Assembly (NCBI GenBank): GCA_003486645.1 | Contig: DNGI01000096.1 | Span: forward strand, 1-11,977 | DNA length: 11,977 nt | Source: Cyanobacteria bacterium UBA11370 | GTDB lineage: Bacteria > Cyanobacteriota > Cyanobacteriia > Cyanobacteriales > Coleofasciculaceae | Direction of reading: 5' to 3' | In this document: positions 1-8,484 of the stretch, piece after piece | How positions within the stretch are numbered: the first letter of the stretch is position 1 | Layout of the letters: each line of letters begins with the position of its first letter | Notes under the pieces: model-generated | What the model was told of the DNA's origin: nothing | What the model saw: the letters and a program-made list of their open reading frames with translations, nothing else | Database searches by the model: none | Position numbers and translations under genes: made by a program

Positions 1-38
1 ATTCTAATCATGGTTATAAGTTTTACTTATTCTTTCCT

Positions 39-52
39 ACTCCCCACTCCCC
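39..52. repeat. ACTCCCC heptamer, two copies, 3' of the MBOAT gene
   Basis: Two perfect tandem ACTCCCC units lie just beyond the stop codon of the acyltransferase gene (GGGGAGT on its sense strand). The unit resembles the GGGAAGT array at 4801-4827, so both may belong to one short-repeat family. Confidence 0.5.
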
Positions 53-66
53 ATTCAAAACAGAAG

Positions 67-1614
67 CTAAAAATCAAAGTAAATATAAGGTAAACCCCCT
101 TCAGGAGACAACAACCAGACGGTGAGTAGGGATATTGGCACTAAAAGCAGCTTCACAGGCCAATTAAGTTGTAACTTCAGACCCCGTTGGATGCTGTACA
201 CAAACCCCATTAACAGGACAATTAACGTTAGCAAAATAGCGATCTCAAACCGTTCCAAACCAAACGGTTTCAGGTAAACATTTTCAGCAAACTGAATATC
301 TGCTGCTTTACCCCAGAGATTCTGAATCACAAAACTCGCTTCTTTAATACTCGGTAAGCGGAAAAAGATCCAGGAGGTAAAAACCATAAACTGAGTCAAC
401 AACCACGCCACCAAAACCCCAAACCCCGTTTGCCACCACCACTTTAATCCATTCAAACGTTCCGATGCGGCTTGAGTTAATCGGTGAACAACTAAAGCCA
501 GACCATGCAATCCTCCCCAAACCACAAAACCCCAGGTTGCACCATGCCAGATGCCAATAATTAGCATGACGATGAATAGGTTAAAACAGGTACGACGCAA
601 TCCTTTACGCGACCCACCCAAGGGAAAATAGAGATAATTGCGAAGCCAGTCTCCTAATGTAATATGCCACCGTCGCCAGAAGTCAGCAATACTCGTACTA
701 AAGTAAGGAAAGTTAAAATTTTCTGGCAGATTAAACCCTAGTAATAGCGCACTTCCCCGCGCCATATCCACATAACCACTAAAATCGAGATAGAGTTGTA
801 AACCATAGGCAAGAATTGCCAGCCATAAATCACCACTACCCGCTCGTTCTAAGTTCCCAAAACACAAATCAACTAGAATTCCAATTCGGTCTGCTATCAG
901 CGCTTTTTTTATCGCACCGCAAGCAATTAACCAAAGTCCTTCCGTTAAGCGGTCAAGCGTGGGAAATTGTAAAGTTTTCAGTTCACCTGCAAATGGATGG
1001 TAGCGCGTAATTGGCCCTGAAATAAGTTTGGGAAAAAATAACTTATAAGCTGCAAAATTAAGAAACTGGTTACTTGCTGGAGCGCCGCGATACAAATCAA
1101 TCAGGTAAGCAATACACTCAAAGATAAAAAACGACAGTCCAAGAGGAGCAATTAAGCTGTTGCCAATTCCATTCGCCGTCTGTTGAATAGCAGGTAGATT
1201 CAGGAGTCCGGCTAGGTTTGTGAGGACAAACGGTATGTATTTGAAACTAAACAAACACAGGACATTTAACCCAATCCCCAGCCACAATAACTTTAAGCGT
1301 CGCTGATTCCACAACTCTTGTGCCAACAGCCAATCTTCATTAGAAAGATTTTGATTTTTAATGTATGACCCTGGTGATGTATTTAACGCAATGGCTTGTC
1401 CCAGATTAAAATTAATTAGGGTTATAACTAATAGCAGGGGAATATATAGGGTAATAACGAATAATAGGGGAATATATTCGATTTGCAGGGTTGCGTAAAA
1501 GATTAAACTAGCAATTAAGAGTACCCACAATCGCCAAGATGTAAAGCGCTTTAGCCAGTAAATTGCTAAAATGCCAAGTAATAAAATTCCATATTTTACT
1601 GATATAAATGTCAT
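67..1614 (-). CDS. MBOAT family O-acyltransferase (AlgI/DltB-like)
   Basis: Polytopic membrane protein of about 515 residues, predicted to move an acyl group, probably acetyl, across or at the inner membrane onto an envelope polysaccharide. Family signatures are clear (numbering from the ATG at 1614): SGPI at 199-202, DFSGYVDMARG at 277-287, WRRWHITLGDWLR at 313-325, and GIWHG at 354-358, whose His357 matches the catalytic His of MBOAT enzymes. Many hydrophobic segments flank these. The frame stays open up to a TTG at 1668, but that TTG lies inside a GTT-rich repeat and would add 18 polar residues, so I chose the ATG, which gives an immediate membrane segment. It lies 75 nt downstream of the SGNH/DUF1574 gene on the same strand, a pairing like AlgI with AlgJ/AlgX or DltB with DltD. 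Residues 47-66 are a tandem 10-residue duplication. The acyl donor and acceptor cannot be read from the sequence. Confidence 0.93.
   Translation of the reverse strand: MTFISVKYGILLLGILAIYWLKRFTSWRLWVLLIASLIFYATLQIEYIPLLFVITLYIPLLLVITLINFNLGQAIALNTSPGSYIKNQNLSNEDWLLAQELWNQRRLKLLWLGIGLNVLCLFSFKYIPFVLTNLAGLLNLPAIQQTANGIGNSLIAPLGLSFFIFECIAYLIDLYRGAPASNQFLNFAAYKLFFPKLISGPITRYHPFAGELKTLQFPTLDRLTEGLWLIACGAIKKALIADRIGILVDLCFGNLERAGSGDLWLAILAYGLQLYLDFSGYVDMARGSALLLGFNLPENFNFPYFSTSIADFWRRWHITLGDWLRNYLYFPLGGSRKGLRRTCFNLFIVMLIIGIWHGATWGFVVWGGLHGLALVVHRLTQAASERLNGLKWWWQTGFGVLVAWLLTQFMVFTSWIFFRLPSIKEASFVIQNLWGKAADIQFAENVYLKPFGLERFEIAILLTLIVLLMGFVYSIQRGLKLQLNWPVKLLLVPISLLTVWLLSPEGGLPYIYFDF
1417..1476 (-). 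repeat. 30-bp tandem duplication inside the MBOAT gene
   Basis: On the coding strand two adjacent 30-nt units match at 26 of 30 positions and encode YIPLLFVITL and YIPLLLVITL. The reading frame is kept, and a hydrophobic segment near the N-terminus of the acyltransferase gains 10 residues. Confidence 0.85.
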
Positions 1615-1652
1615 TATTTTTTGATTATTTATTAGTTCTTCTTCATTCAAAT

Positions 1653-1689
1653 AACCAACGACTAACAACCAACAACCAACAACAAACCA
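1653..1689 (-). repeat. GGTTGTT heptamer repeat at the 3' end of the DUF1574 gene
   Basis: The plus strand shows two perfect AACAACC units (1664-1677), a partial third and degenerate flanks, which read as GGTTGTT on the sense strand of the gene ending at 1690. The repeat fills about half of the 75-nt gap before the acyltransferase ATG. It has the character of the short tandemly repeated heptamers known from filamentous cyanobacteria. Confidence 0.75.
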
Positions 1690-4600
1690 CTAATGACCAA
1701 CCACTAGTGACCAAGGAATTACCGGATCTTGAGCTAAAGAGTTAGAAACTTCGTAAGCACCATAGCGGTTGAGGTGACTGGGGTCGGAAAAGTAGTCGGG
1801 TTTGTGCAGTAATAAGTCTCTCAAATCTCGGAAAATCAGTCCCCTTTGTAAGGCAGTAGCGTGCATATGCTGTTGAAATTGTTCCTCGTATTTCAGACGT
1901 ACTGGATCTAAGTAATCGTTCGTTAGAGGAAGGTTGACAAAGACAATATTAATGTTATGGACTTTGGCGAATTCTAGAAGCGCTTCGAGTGCCCGATCTT
2001 GCTTTCCATTTAACTGGAAAGATTCATAACTGCTATCATAAGCTCCTGCAACTCTAGGATGGTTTTGGTAATAAGTGGTCGGGCTAAAACGAATCGACAA
2101 CGGCATAAAGCCATCAATATCAATCGATTCCTCAGCGTTTAATAATTCCTGGGAGTCGGGAGAGGTTGGACTTTGAGGAACGATACCGTTGAGGAGGGAA
2201 ACATATTCGTCTCGTAACAGCGATTTAAGTTGGTTTCGTTGAGGATAGGTTGAGGAAACGTTGGCTAGAGATTGATTCAGCCATTCATCAATAGATTGAT
2301 AACGTTCAGTTAATTCCGCTAAAGGTTGGGTACTTTGATTTTTGCTTGCAGACTGGTTTCCTAGGGAATTGGGGAAAGTTCCGGCGTTGAGTTGTTGGTA
2401 GCCCTCGGAGGAAGCGATCGCATTATACGTCACATCATCCCGACCACTATTAAAAGCGCGACTACCATCTGCCCAAATAATCAGTTTAGGCAGTTGTTCG
2501 GGGGTTAAAATACGGCGGATCATCAAGTCTACCACCTGAGCCGTTGCCCCATTAACCGCAAAGTTAAACACCTCTACATCAGCATAGCCCTGAGCTGCTA
2601 AAGCCTCTTGTAGGGCAATGGGATCGACTCCGCGCAGCGCCCTGGAACTTCCGACAATCAGGACATCAGGGGGACCACTCTGAACCACACGCTGTTGGTA
2701 AAGGGCTAGTTTTTGGTCTAAGAGGGGGTTATTGAACGAGGGATTGAGCGATCGCGCTAGGGCTAATAGGGCACGGGTCGTATTATCTCGTTGAGAGGTT
2801 GCAGTATTGTCAATAATGACACTCATGTCTCCTTTTGAGGTAAACCCAGAGGCGTTAAAGTTATCGGAGGTTTGATTTTCCCCTTGTTGTAAGGAGACTT
2901 GAGGTAGAGAGACGGATTCAGAGGAGTTTTGAGTCGTTTCCGCTGCTGGTGGGACGACTTGGGAATTTGTTTTGAAGCGCAGGAATTGACCCATCAGCCA
3001 ATCGGTTTGAAACGTTAGTAATAATCCTAGAATGCTCCACACCATTGCTACTGTAACGGCTTGAGTGTTGGTGGGGCTAGACCGTTGGGAACTGATGGGT
3101 AAGTCTTGATTTTCTAACGTTGGGACAAATAACTGAGAGTAACACAACCAACGCTGAACCGTCTGAACCATTGCCTGAGAAACCCCTGTCAGTCCCTCTT
3201 GCAAGTCTTGTGCGGTTGAGTCGGAACCCGATTCTGATTCCCCCGTGGGAACAACCAAGGCATTCCCGTAAGCATCCGACGTGGTAAACTCTGGAGTAGC
3301 TTCGGGGACTAACCGCCGTCGAGGAACAAAATCCACCCCATAATTCCACTCTGGAGCATCCGTACCGCTGCGACGACCATAAACTCGAATTCCAGCAATA
3401 GCAGGAAGCGCAAGCTGGCGGAGGAATCGAGCGATCGGCAAACTGACCTGAGTTTGGGACGGACACAGGGGAGCCTCACTCATGATATGCAACAAATCCT
3501 GCTTGCGGCGAATTTTTAATTGAATGCCGCCCGTTGCCAGTCGTCGGTCAAGGTTAGGATTAAGTAAGCGTTCTAGTAAAAAGGTCAGAGCATCCAAGTT
3601 TCCAGCTTGTGCTAAGGAATAGGTCGAAGATGCTAACCGACCCTCTTGGCTTGCTGGCAGATTGAGCCAATCGATCCAAAGCGGTGTTTCTTCCTCCAAC
3701 TCTATCGAGTATCGATTCGACTCAACACCATAAATTGTAGCGGCTTTAATCCCTTGAGGAGATAGAGATGCTAAAACGGGCGCGATCGCACTGACAGCGG
3801 TTCCTTTATCCGGGACATGGGCTTCCTGACTCCCCAAAAGGCTGCAAAATAAATGTAAGGTCGCCTCCTTGAGAACGGTTCGCACCTGCATTCCCAATTG
3901 GTCAAGGGACTGATTTAAAAGCCTTGCGATCGCTTGGACATCTCCCCACCGCGCCCAATCTTTGAGCATATCTTCCGCTGGGGTTAAATCGACCCGCAAC
4001 ATCCATTCAGGAGACGCTTCCCCACTCACCTGAGAGCAAATTGCCCCATCTCGAAACCCTCGAAGTTCCAAACCCCGCAACTGTTCGACCAAGGGTTCTG
4101 CTAGCAATGATAAATCGGGACTGTAATTAGAATTACAAATAACCCAAAGACGGCGATTTTTAGGGAATGAGGGGAGGGGGTGATCTCTATGGAAAAACTC
4201 CCCGCCTCTGTGCGTCTGTGCATCTGTACGTCTCCCTCTCTCCCTCTCTCCCTCTCTCCCTCTCTCCTTTAACTCTTGGATTTGGACTTTAACACTAACT
4301 CCCAGATGACTCAGATTGCTGCTAAGATAGCGGGCGATCGCTTCAGGGGAACCGGAACGGGCGAGACTTTCATGGGCAACGAGTAGCGCGGAGTGAGTGC
4401 TTGGTGTTTCTAATGATGTCTCGATAGATGCCTGAGAAGCAATTCCCTGATCCGTTGTCGCAGGTTTGATCCGAATTTGTTTAATCCAGTCTGGATCGGG
4501 TTGGGTTACTCTACGCCCATAAATAATAATTTGGTAGATTGGGGTTTCAAGATCCAGAGGAAACTTTCCAATTCCCTGCTGTTCTTTGAGGGCATTCAAC

Positions 4601-4776
4601 AAACGATTGACGACAGTCTTCGCCTCTAGAGGGTGACGACTCTCGCAGAGAATGTGTAGATTATTGCCGCGTAACCGAACTCGCAGGCATACTCCGGGTT
4701 GCGCGATCGCAGTATAAGCCCATTGAGCCAGAGAGGACGGACGAGTTTTTAGGTGGCGTTGCTTGACATCCAACAT
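1690..4776 (-). CDS. DUF1574-type membrane protein with C-terminal SGNH-hydrolase-like domain
   Basis: Protein of about 1028 residues from the ATG at 4776. The N-terminal half holds about four copies of one module, near 16-105, 145-264, 278-372 and 392-483, recognised by 'AIARLL.. LG..V' helices, 'LHILCES'-like strands and 'IYGRR'-like strands. One membrane segment (about 572-590) follows, then a low-complexity linker and an SGNH-like domain: GSSR at 709-712 (block I, presumed nucleophile Ser), NFAVNGATA at 738-746, and DPSH at 998-1001 (presumed catalytic Asp and His). In AlgJ/AlgX and DltD, SGNH proteins work with an MBOAT partner on polysaccharide acylation, and the MBOAT gene follows directly, so the same role is inferred here. 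An upstream in-frame ATG at 4845 would translate a CCCACTT-type repeat and is less likely. Residues about 170-207 come from an octamer-repeat insertion. Which side of the membrane the N-terminal half faces is not settled by the sequence. Confidence 0.88.
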   Translation of the reverse strand: MLDVKQRHLKTRPSSLAQWAYTAIAQPGVCLRVRLRGNNLHILCESRHPLEAKTVVNRLLNALKEQQGIGKFPLDLETPIYQIIIYGRRVTQPDPDWIKQIRIKPATTDQGIASQASIETSLETPSTHSALLVAHESLARSGSPEAIARYLSSNLSHLGVSVKVQIQELKERGREGERERGRRTDAQTHRGGEFFHRDHPLPSFPKNRRLWVICNSNYSPDLSLLAEPLVEQLRGLELRGFRDGAICSQVSGEASPEWMLRVDLTPAEDMLKDWARWGDVQAIARLLNQSLDQLGMQVRTVLKEATLHLFCSLLGSQEAHVPDKGTAVSAIAPVLASLSPQGIKAATIYGVESNRYSIELEEETPLWIDWLNLPASQEGRLASSTYSLAQAGNLDALTFLLERLLNPNLDRRLATGGIQLKIRRKQDLLHIMSEAPLCPSQTQVSLPIARFLRQLALPAIAGIRVYGRRSGTDAPEWNYGVDFVPRRRLVPEATPEFTTSDAYGNALVVPTGESESGSDSTAQDLQEGLTGVSQAMVQTVQRWLCYSQLFVPTLENQDLPISSQRSSPTNTQAVTVAMVWSILGLLLTFQTDWLMGQFLRFKTNSQVVPPAAETTQNSSESVSLPQVSLQQGENQTSDNFNASGFTSKGDMSVIIDNTATSQRDNTTRALLALARSLNPSFNNPLLDQKLALYQQRVVQSGPPDVLIVGSSRALRGVDPIALQEALAAQGYADVEVFNFAVNGATAQVVDLMIRRILTPEQLPKLIIWADGSRAFNSGRDDVTYNAIASSEGYQQLNAGTFPNSLGNQSASKNQSTQPLAELTERYQSIDEWLNQSLANVSSTYPQRNQLKSLLRDEYVSLLNGIVPQSPTSPDSQELLNAEESIDIDGFMPLSIRFSPTTYYQNHPRVAGAYDSSYESFQLNGKQDRALEALLEFAKVHNINIVFVNLPLTNDYLDPVRLKYEEQFQQHMHATALQRGLIFRDLRDLLLHKPDYFSDPSHLNRYGAYEVSNSLAQDPVIPWSLVVGH
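4207..4267. repeat. In-register octamer array inside the DUF1574 gene
   Basis: Read on the plus strand, seven consecutive 8-mers run in register: TCTGTGCG, TCTGTGCA, TCTGTACG, then four perfect TCTCCCTC (4231-4262) and a partial fifth TCTCC. On the coding strand this gives the charged stretch ERGREGERERGRR followed by TDAQTHRGG, unlike the rest of the protein. Eight is not a multiple of three, so gain or loss of one unit shifts the frame. Confidence 0.9.
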
Positions 4777-4800
4777 TACAAACTTGTTACAGGGTTGGTT

Positions 4801-4827
4801 GGGAAGTGGGAAGTGGGAAGTGGGGAG
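4801..4827. repeat. GGGAAGT heptamer, three copies, at the 5' end of the DUF1574 gene
   Basis: Three perfect GGGAAGT units (4801-4821) continue into GGGGAG, preceded by GGTTGGTT at 4793-4800. The array lies between the two possible start codons (4776 and 4845) of the minus-strand gene and favours the shorter gene model, since translation through it would give a low-complexity Pro/Leu/His leader. Confidence 0.75.
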
Positions 4828-4884
4828 ACCAGGAGTGGGGGTCATCCATAATCTGAGGGTAGGAAGGGAGTAACTTAAGCTGAA

Positions 4885-4909
4885 TACATCCTAAAATGTA
4901 GCAGGATGT
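4885..4909. promoter_or_regulatory. Overlapping dyads in the divergent intergenic region
   Basis: ACATCCT (4886-4892) and AGGATGT (4903-4909) are perfect 7-bp inverted arms with a 10-nt spacer. A second dyad, TACAT/ATGTA (4885-4889 and 4896-4900), overlaps it. The site lies between the divergent DUF1574 and small-protein genes, where an operator would be expected, but it matches no cyanobacterial regulator consensus I know (it is not GTA-N8-TAC). It could also be a leader hairpin of the minus-strand transcript. Confidence 0.3.
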
Positions 4910-4972
4910 TCCTCTTGTCGGTAATTAATTTGTGAAAATCTGTAACCTACACAAGGGGAATGAAGAGCTTAT

Positions 4973-4978
4973 TATATT
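4973..4978 (+). promoter_or_regulatory. Possible -10 element for the small-protein/ppc transcript
   Basis: TATATT matches five of six positions of the sigma-70-type TATAAT and lies about 25 nt upstream of the GTG start at 5004. I see no convincing -35 hexamer at the usual spacing, so this is weak. Confidence 0.22.
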
Positions 4979-5003
4979 CCTTCACCCAAAACGATAGACC
5001 ATT

Positions 5004-5201
5004 GTGACTGAGCAAACCCCACAAGCACCAATTCCTACAGAATTATTATTAAGTTTGGCGACAGGTCCTGTACTCCTAGGCATCCTCTCAATGCAAGCCA
5101 TTGGTTCCTGGGTACAAATGGCGGGTGTGGCTAGCGAAGAAATCTTTCGAGGCGATCGCTTGCCTGTTCTGCCTTTTCCCGATTCGGAAATGGATCGTTA
5201 A
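5004..5201 (+). CDS. Small conserved-looking cyanobacterial protein upstream of ppc
   Basis: A 65-codon gene with a GTG start and TAA stop. The protein has a short Pro/Gln-rich N-terminus (TEQTPQAPIP), a hydrophobic middle (about residues 12-42, including LLLSLATGPVLLGILSMQAI) and a polar, acidic C-terminus with SEEIFRGDRLPVLPFP. The middle could form one membrane helix or an amphipathic hairpin. I recall similar short proteins in other cyanobacteria but know no function. It carries a HIP1 site (5152-5159) within its codons and lies 90 nt upstream of ppc on the same strand, so the two may be co-transcribed. No Shine-Dalgarno is visible before the GTG. The overlapping minus-strand frame is less protein-like. 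Confidence 0.72.
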   Translation: MTEQTPQAPIPTELLLSLATGPVLLGILSMQAIGSWVQMAGVASEEIFRGDRLPVLPFPDSEMDR

Positions 5202-5253
5202 GCTATTTTCAACTTCGTTACTTGCAGAACTACTCAGAGTAGCATTAACCCCG

Positions 5254-5259
5254 TAAAAT
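5254..5259 (+). promoter_or_regulatory. Possible -10 element directly upstream of ppc
   Basis: TAAAAT (five of six matches to TATAAT) lies 32 nt before the ppc ATG. A small dyad, CTACT-CAG-AGTAG (5230-5242), covers the place where a -35 would fall. If real, ppc could be transcribed separately from the small gene before it; the match is short and could be chance. Confidence 0.22.
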
Positions 5260-5291
5260 GGATCATCTTTCTCCAGTTGTGAACAGACACT

Positions 5292-8200
5292 ATGAGTTCC
5301 GTCCTCCACTCATCTGATCGGGAATTTGCGATCCCTTCTACCTCCCAACTCTTGCTACGCCATCGCCTCAAAGTTGTAGAAGAGTTGTGGGAGTCTGTTC
5401 TTCTCTCTGAATGTGGACAAGAACTAGTCGATTTGCTCTCATCCCTGCGTCAATTGTGTTCGCCAGAAGGACAAGCAACGGACTTTCCTCAATCGTCGGT
5501 TACTGAAGTCATTGAAAGACTTGACCTGAATGCCGCGATTCGGGCATCACGGGCGTTTGCGCTTTACTTCCAATTGATTAATATTGTTGAGCAGCATTAC
5601 GAACAGCGGGATCAACAACTCTCACGACGTGCTATTTACACCAGTTCCTCTATCACTGACCATTCCTCGTTTCAACCTGCTACAGTGAAAGCCAATGGCA
5701 ATTCAACCCTGGCATCTAGCAATGGTGCGGAAGCAGATGGTCAAGGCAGCGATCCGGTTGCTGATTTATTAGAAAAAAGTTGGCAAGAAAGTGGCACTTC
5801 CCAACGCGCCTCTAGTACCTTCCATTGGTTATTTCCCCACTTACGCGATCTCAATGTCCCACCTCGGCAAATTCAGCGGCTGATTGATAATCTAGATATT
5901 CGGTTAGTTTTCACCGCTCACCCCACCGAAATTGTTCGTCACACAATTCGGGACAAACAGCGACGTATTGCTAAAATCTTACAGCAGCTAGACCAAGCGG
6001 AGGAAGGGTTTAGACCGTTAGGATTACAGCAATCCTGGGAGGTAGAGGGGTATATCTCACAACTGCGAGAAGAAATTCGCTTGTGGTGGCGTACTGATGA
6101 GTTACATCAATTTAAGCCGACGGTACTTGATGAGGTCGATTACACGCTTCACTATTTTCAAGAAGTGCTTTTTGATGCCATTCCTCAACTGTACAATCGT
6201 CTTAAACAAGCCTTAAAGGATTCTTTCCCTTGGCTGACACCGCCCGCTAAGAATTTCTGTAAGTTTGGTTCCTGGGTGGGTTCGGATCGGGATGGCAATC
6301 CTTCCGTTACCCCAGAAGTAACCTGGCAAACGGCTTGCTATCAGCGCAGTTTGGTGCTAGAAAAGTATATCAATTCAGTCAAGCGTCTGACGAATTTGTT
6401 GAGCTTGTCGCTACACTGGAGTGATGTTTTACCGGAATTGTTGGATTCGCTAGAACACGACCGCTCCCAAATGCCAGAGGTTTACGAGCGACTAGCCATT
6501 CGCTATCGACAAGAACCCTATCGGTTGAAGCTGGCTTACGTACAGCAGCGCTTGGAAAATACCCTGGAACGGAACCGCCACCTCTCGACGAGTAAGATTT
6601 TACAAGCAGAAAGTCCGGAAACTGTCAATCCCTATGTTTACCGCTCTGGGGCTGAGTTTTTGGCAGAGTTACAACTCATTGAGCGAAATTTAGCCGAAAC
6701 GGGCTTGAGCTGTCAAGAGTTGGCGCATTTGATTTGTCAAGTCGAAATTTATGGCTTTAATTTGGCACACCTGGATATTCGTCAGGAAAGTTCTCGCCAC
6801 TCGGATACATTGAATGAGATTACCGAGTATTTGCAAATTTTGCCCAAACCCTACAATGAATTATCGGAAGCAGAGCGATCGCTTTGGTTAGCCACGGAAT
6901 TACAAACGAGACGACCCTTAATTCCGAGTGAATTGCCGTTTTCGGAAAAAGCCTGCGAAACGATTGAAACGTTCAGAATGTTACGGCGGTTGCAACAGGA
7001 GTTTGGTCAAGATATTTGCCAGACTTATGTTATTAGTATGAGTCATGAGGCTAGCGATTTATTGGAAGTGTTATTGCTAGCCAAGGAAGCCGGGTTATAC
7101 GATCCAGGAACCGCGACAAGTAGCATTCGAGTCGTCCCTCTATTTGAAACGGTGGAGGACTTAAAAAAAGCTCCTGGTGTGATGAAATCGTTGTTTGAAT
7201 TACCTCCTTATCGCGCTTGTTTAGCGGGGGGGTATTTGTTATTTGCGAATAACAATGGACAGATAACTAATGAGAACGGACAACTAACGAGCCTGCAAGA
7301 AGTAATGCTAGGCTACTCGGATAGCAATAAGGATTCTGGCTTTTTAAGTAGCAATTGGGAAATTCATAAAGCTCAGAAATCACTTCAGAAAATTGCTGAA
7401 GAGTATGGCATTGCCTTACGCATTTTTCACGGTCGAGGTGGGTCAGTAGGTCGAGGTGGTGGCCCAGCTTACGAGGCAATTTTGGCACAACCCGGACGTA
7501 GTATTAATGGGCGAATTAAGATTACTGAACAGGGAGAAGTTTTAGCCTCGAAGTACACCTTACCCGAATTGGCGCTTTATCATTTAGAGACTGTAACAAC
7601 CGCCGTGATTCAAGCGAGTTTGTTAGGGAGTGGCTTTGATAATTTAGAGCCATGGAATGAGATTATGGAAGAATTTGCGACGCGATCGCGCCAGCATTAC
7701 CGCGCTTTGATTTATGAACAACCGGACTTTCTAGATTTCTTTAATGAAATAACTCCAATTCAAGAAATTAGCCAGTTACAAATTAGTTCTCGTCCTGCAC
7801 GTCGCGGGGGTAAGAAAGATTTTAGCAGTTTGCGGGCAATTCCTTGGGTCTTTAGTTGGACTCAGAGTCGTTTCTTATTACCGAGTTGGTATGGAGTGGG
7901 AACGGCGTTGAATGGGTTTTTGGATGAGGAACCTGAAGAAAATTTGAAGCTGCTGCGCTATTTTTACTTCAAGTGGCCTTTCTTTAAAATGGCAATTTCT
8001 AAAGTAGAGATGACTCTGGCAAAGGTGGATTTGCAAATAGCAGGTCATTATGTACGAAAATTGTCAAAGCCTGAAGATAGTGAACGATTTGAGCGTTTGT
8101 TTGAACAGATTTCTAGTGAATTTAATCTCACTCGTGATTTAATTTTGTTAATTACAGGACACAAGCGACTATTGGATGGCGATCCGGATTTACAGCGTTC

Positions 8201-8390
8201 CGTTCATTTGCGTAATGGTACTATTGTTCCTCTTGGTTTCTTGCAGGTTTCATTACTTAAACGCTTACGTCAACATGGCAATCAAACGGCAACAGGTTTT
8301 GTGCAATCTCGGTATAGTAAAGGGGAGTTATTGCGTGGGGCGTTGTTAACGATTAATGGGATTGCGGCTGGAATGCGAAATACGGGTTGA
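5292..8390 (+). CDS. ppc: Phosphoenolpyruvate carboxylase
   Basis: Cytosolic enzyme that carboxylates phosphoenolpyruvate with bicarbonate to oxaloacetate, refilling the interrupted TCA cycle and feeding aspartate and glutamate synthesis in cyanobacteria. At 1032 residues it fits the longer cyanobacterial form. Key motifs are intact: [10 protein letters not shown] with catalytic His210, GSDRDGNP (330-337), [13 protein letters not shown] (from 671), [14 protein letters not shown] (712-725, His713 and Arg721), [17 protein letters not shown], and the conserved C-terminal MRNTG. Plant-type N-terminal Ser phosphorylation is not apparent. Residues about 138-170 are a low-complexity, likely disordered insert ([20 protein letters not shown]), and about 648-667 hold a repeat-like insertion ([14 protein letters not shown]) just before the [13 protein letters not shown] motif. 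The ATG at 5292 has no clear Shine-Dalgarno, but the protein starts well upstream of the first conserved block. The stop is immediately followed by the GGTTGTT repeat. Confidence 0.98.
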   Translation: MSSVLHSSDREFAIPSTSQLLLRHRLKVVEELWESVLLSECGQELVDLLSSLRQLCSPEGQATDFPQSSVTEVIERLDLNAAIRASRAFALYFQLINIVEQHYEQRDQQLSRRAIYTSSSITDHSSFQPATVKANGNSTLASSNGAEADGQGSDPVADLLEKSWQESGTSQRASSTFHWLFPHLRDLNVPPRQIQRLIDNLDIRLVFTAHPTEIVRHTIRDKQRRIAKILQQLDQAEEGFRPLGLQQSWEVEGYISQLREEIRLWWRTDELHQFKPTVLDEVDYTLHYFQEVLFDAIPQLYNRLKQALKDSFPWLTPPAKNFCKFGSWVGSDRDGNPSVTPEVTWQTACYQRSLVLEKYINSVKRLTNLLSLSLHWSDVLPELLDSLEHDRSQMPEVYERLAIRYRQEPYRLKLAYVQQRLENTLERNRHLSTSKILQAESPETVNPYVYRSGAEFLAELQLIERNLAETGLSCQELAHLICQVEIYGFNLAHLDIRQESSRHSDTLNEITEYLQILPKPYNELSEAERSLWLATELQTRRPLIPSELPFSEKACETIETFRMLRRLQQEFGQDICQTYVISMSHEASDLLEVLLLAKEAGLYDPGTATSSIRVVPLFETVEDLKKAPGVMKSLFELPPYRACLAGGYLLFANNNGQITNENGQLTSLQEVMLGYSDSNKDSGFLSSNWEIHKAQKSLQKIAEEYGIALRIFHGRGGSVGRGGGPAYEAILAQPGRSINGRIKITEQGEVLASKYTLPELALYHLETVTTAVIQASLLGSGFDNLEPWNEIMEEFATRSRQHYRALIYEQPDFLDFFNEITPIQEISQLQISSRPARRGGKKDFSSLRAIPWVFSWTQSRFLLPSWYGVGTALNGFLDEEPEENLKLLRYFYFKWPFFKMAISKVEMTLAKVDLQIAGHYVRKLSKPEDSERFERLFEQISSEFNLTRDLILLITGHKRLLDGDPDLQRSVHLRNGTIVPLGFLQVSLLKRLRQHGNQTATGFVQSRYSKGELLRGALLTINGIAAGMRNTG
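7251..7292 (+). repeat. Imperfect repeat inserted in the ppc coding sequence
   Basis: Two adjacent coding units, NGQITNE (from 7254) and NGQLTS (from 7275), share the DNA core GGACA followed by ACTAA, and form an apparent insertion between the AGGYLLF segment and the conserved [10 protein letters not shown] segment. The codons stay in frame, with no stop. Confidence 0.55.
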
Positions 8391-8391
8391 T

Positions 8392-8440
8392 TTGTTGTTG
8401 GTTGTTGGTTGTTGGTTGTTGGTTGTTGGTTGTTTGTTGA
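8392..8440 (+). repeat. GGTTGTT heptamer array, five perfect copies, 3' of ppc
   Basis: Five perfect GGTTGTT units occupy 8400-8434, flanked by degenerate TTGTTGTT and TGTTTGTTGA. The array starts right at the ppc stop codon: the last codon and stop read GGT TGA, one base from the repeat unit. The frame reading LLVVGCWLLVVGC across it is repeat translation, not a gene. Confidence 0.95.
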
Positions 8441-8484
8441 TAGCTTTTGCACAATTAGGTATTAAACGTCAAGATCCAGATCCA

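Noticed and set aside
1615..1668. N-terminal extension of the acyltransferase to the TTG at 1668
   Set aside because: The extension is polar, begins inside the GTT repeat and precedes a natural membrane start at the ATG at 1614.
3077..3466. 129-codon frame on the same strand as the DUF1574 gene, in another frame
   Set aside because: It lies wholly inside the DUF1574 coding sequence, is rich in Ser, Cys and Arg as out-of-frame reads often are, and shows no recognisable motif.
4921..4955. NtcA-type site (GTA-N8-TAC) near TGTAACCTACA
   Set aside because: The half-sites are separated by far fewer than 8 nt, so the NtcA spacing is not met.
8392..8440. CRISPR-like array
   Set aside because: Units are 7 bp and contiguous, with no spacers; this is a simple tandem repeat.
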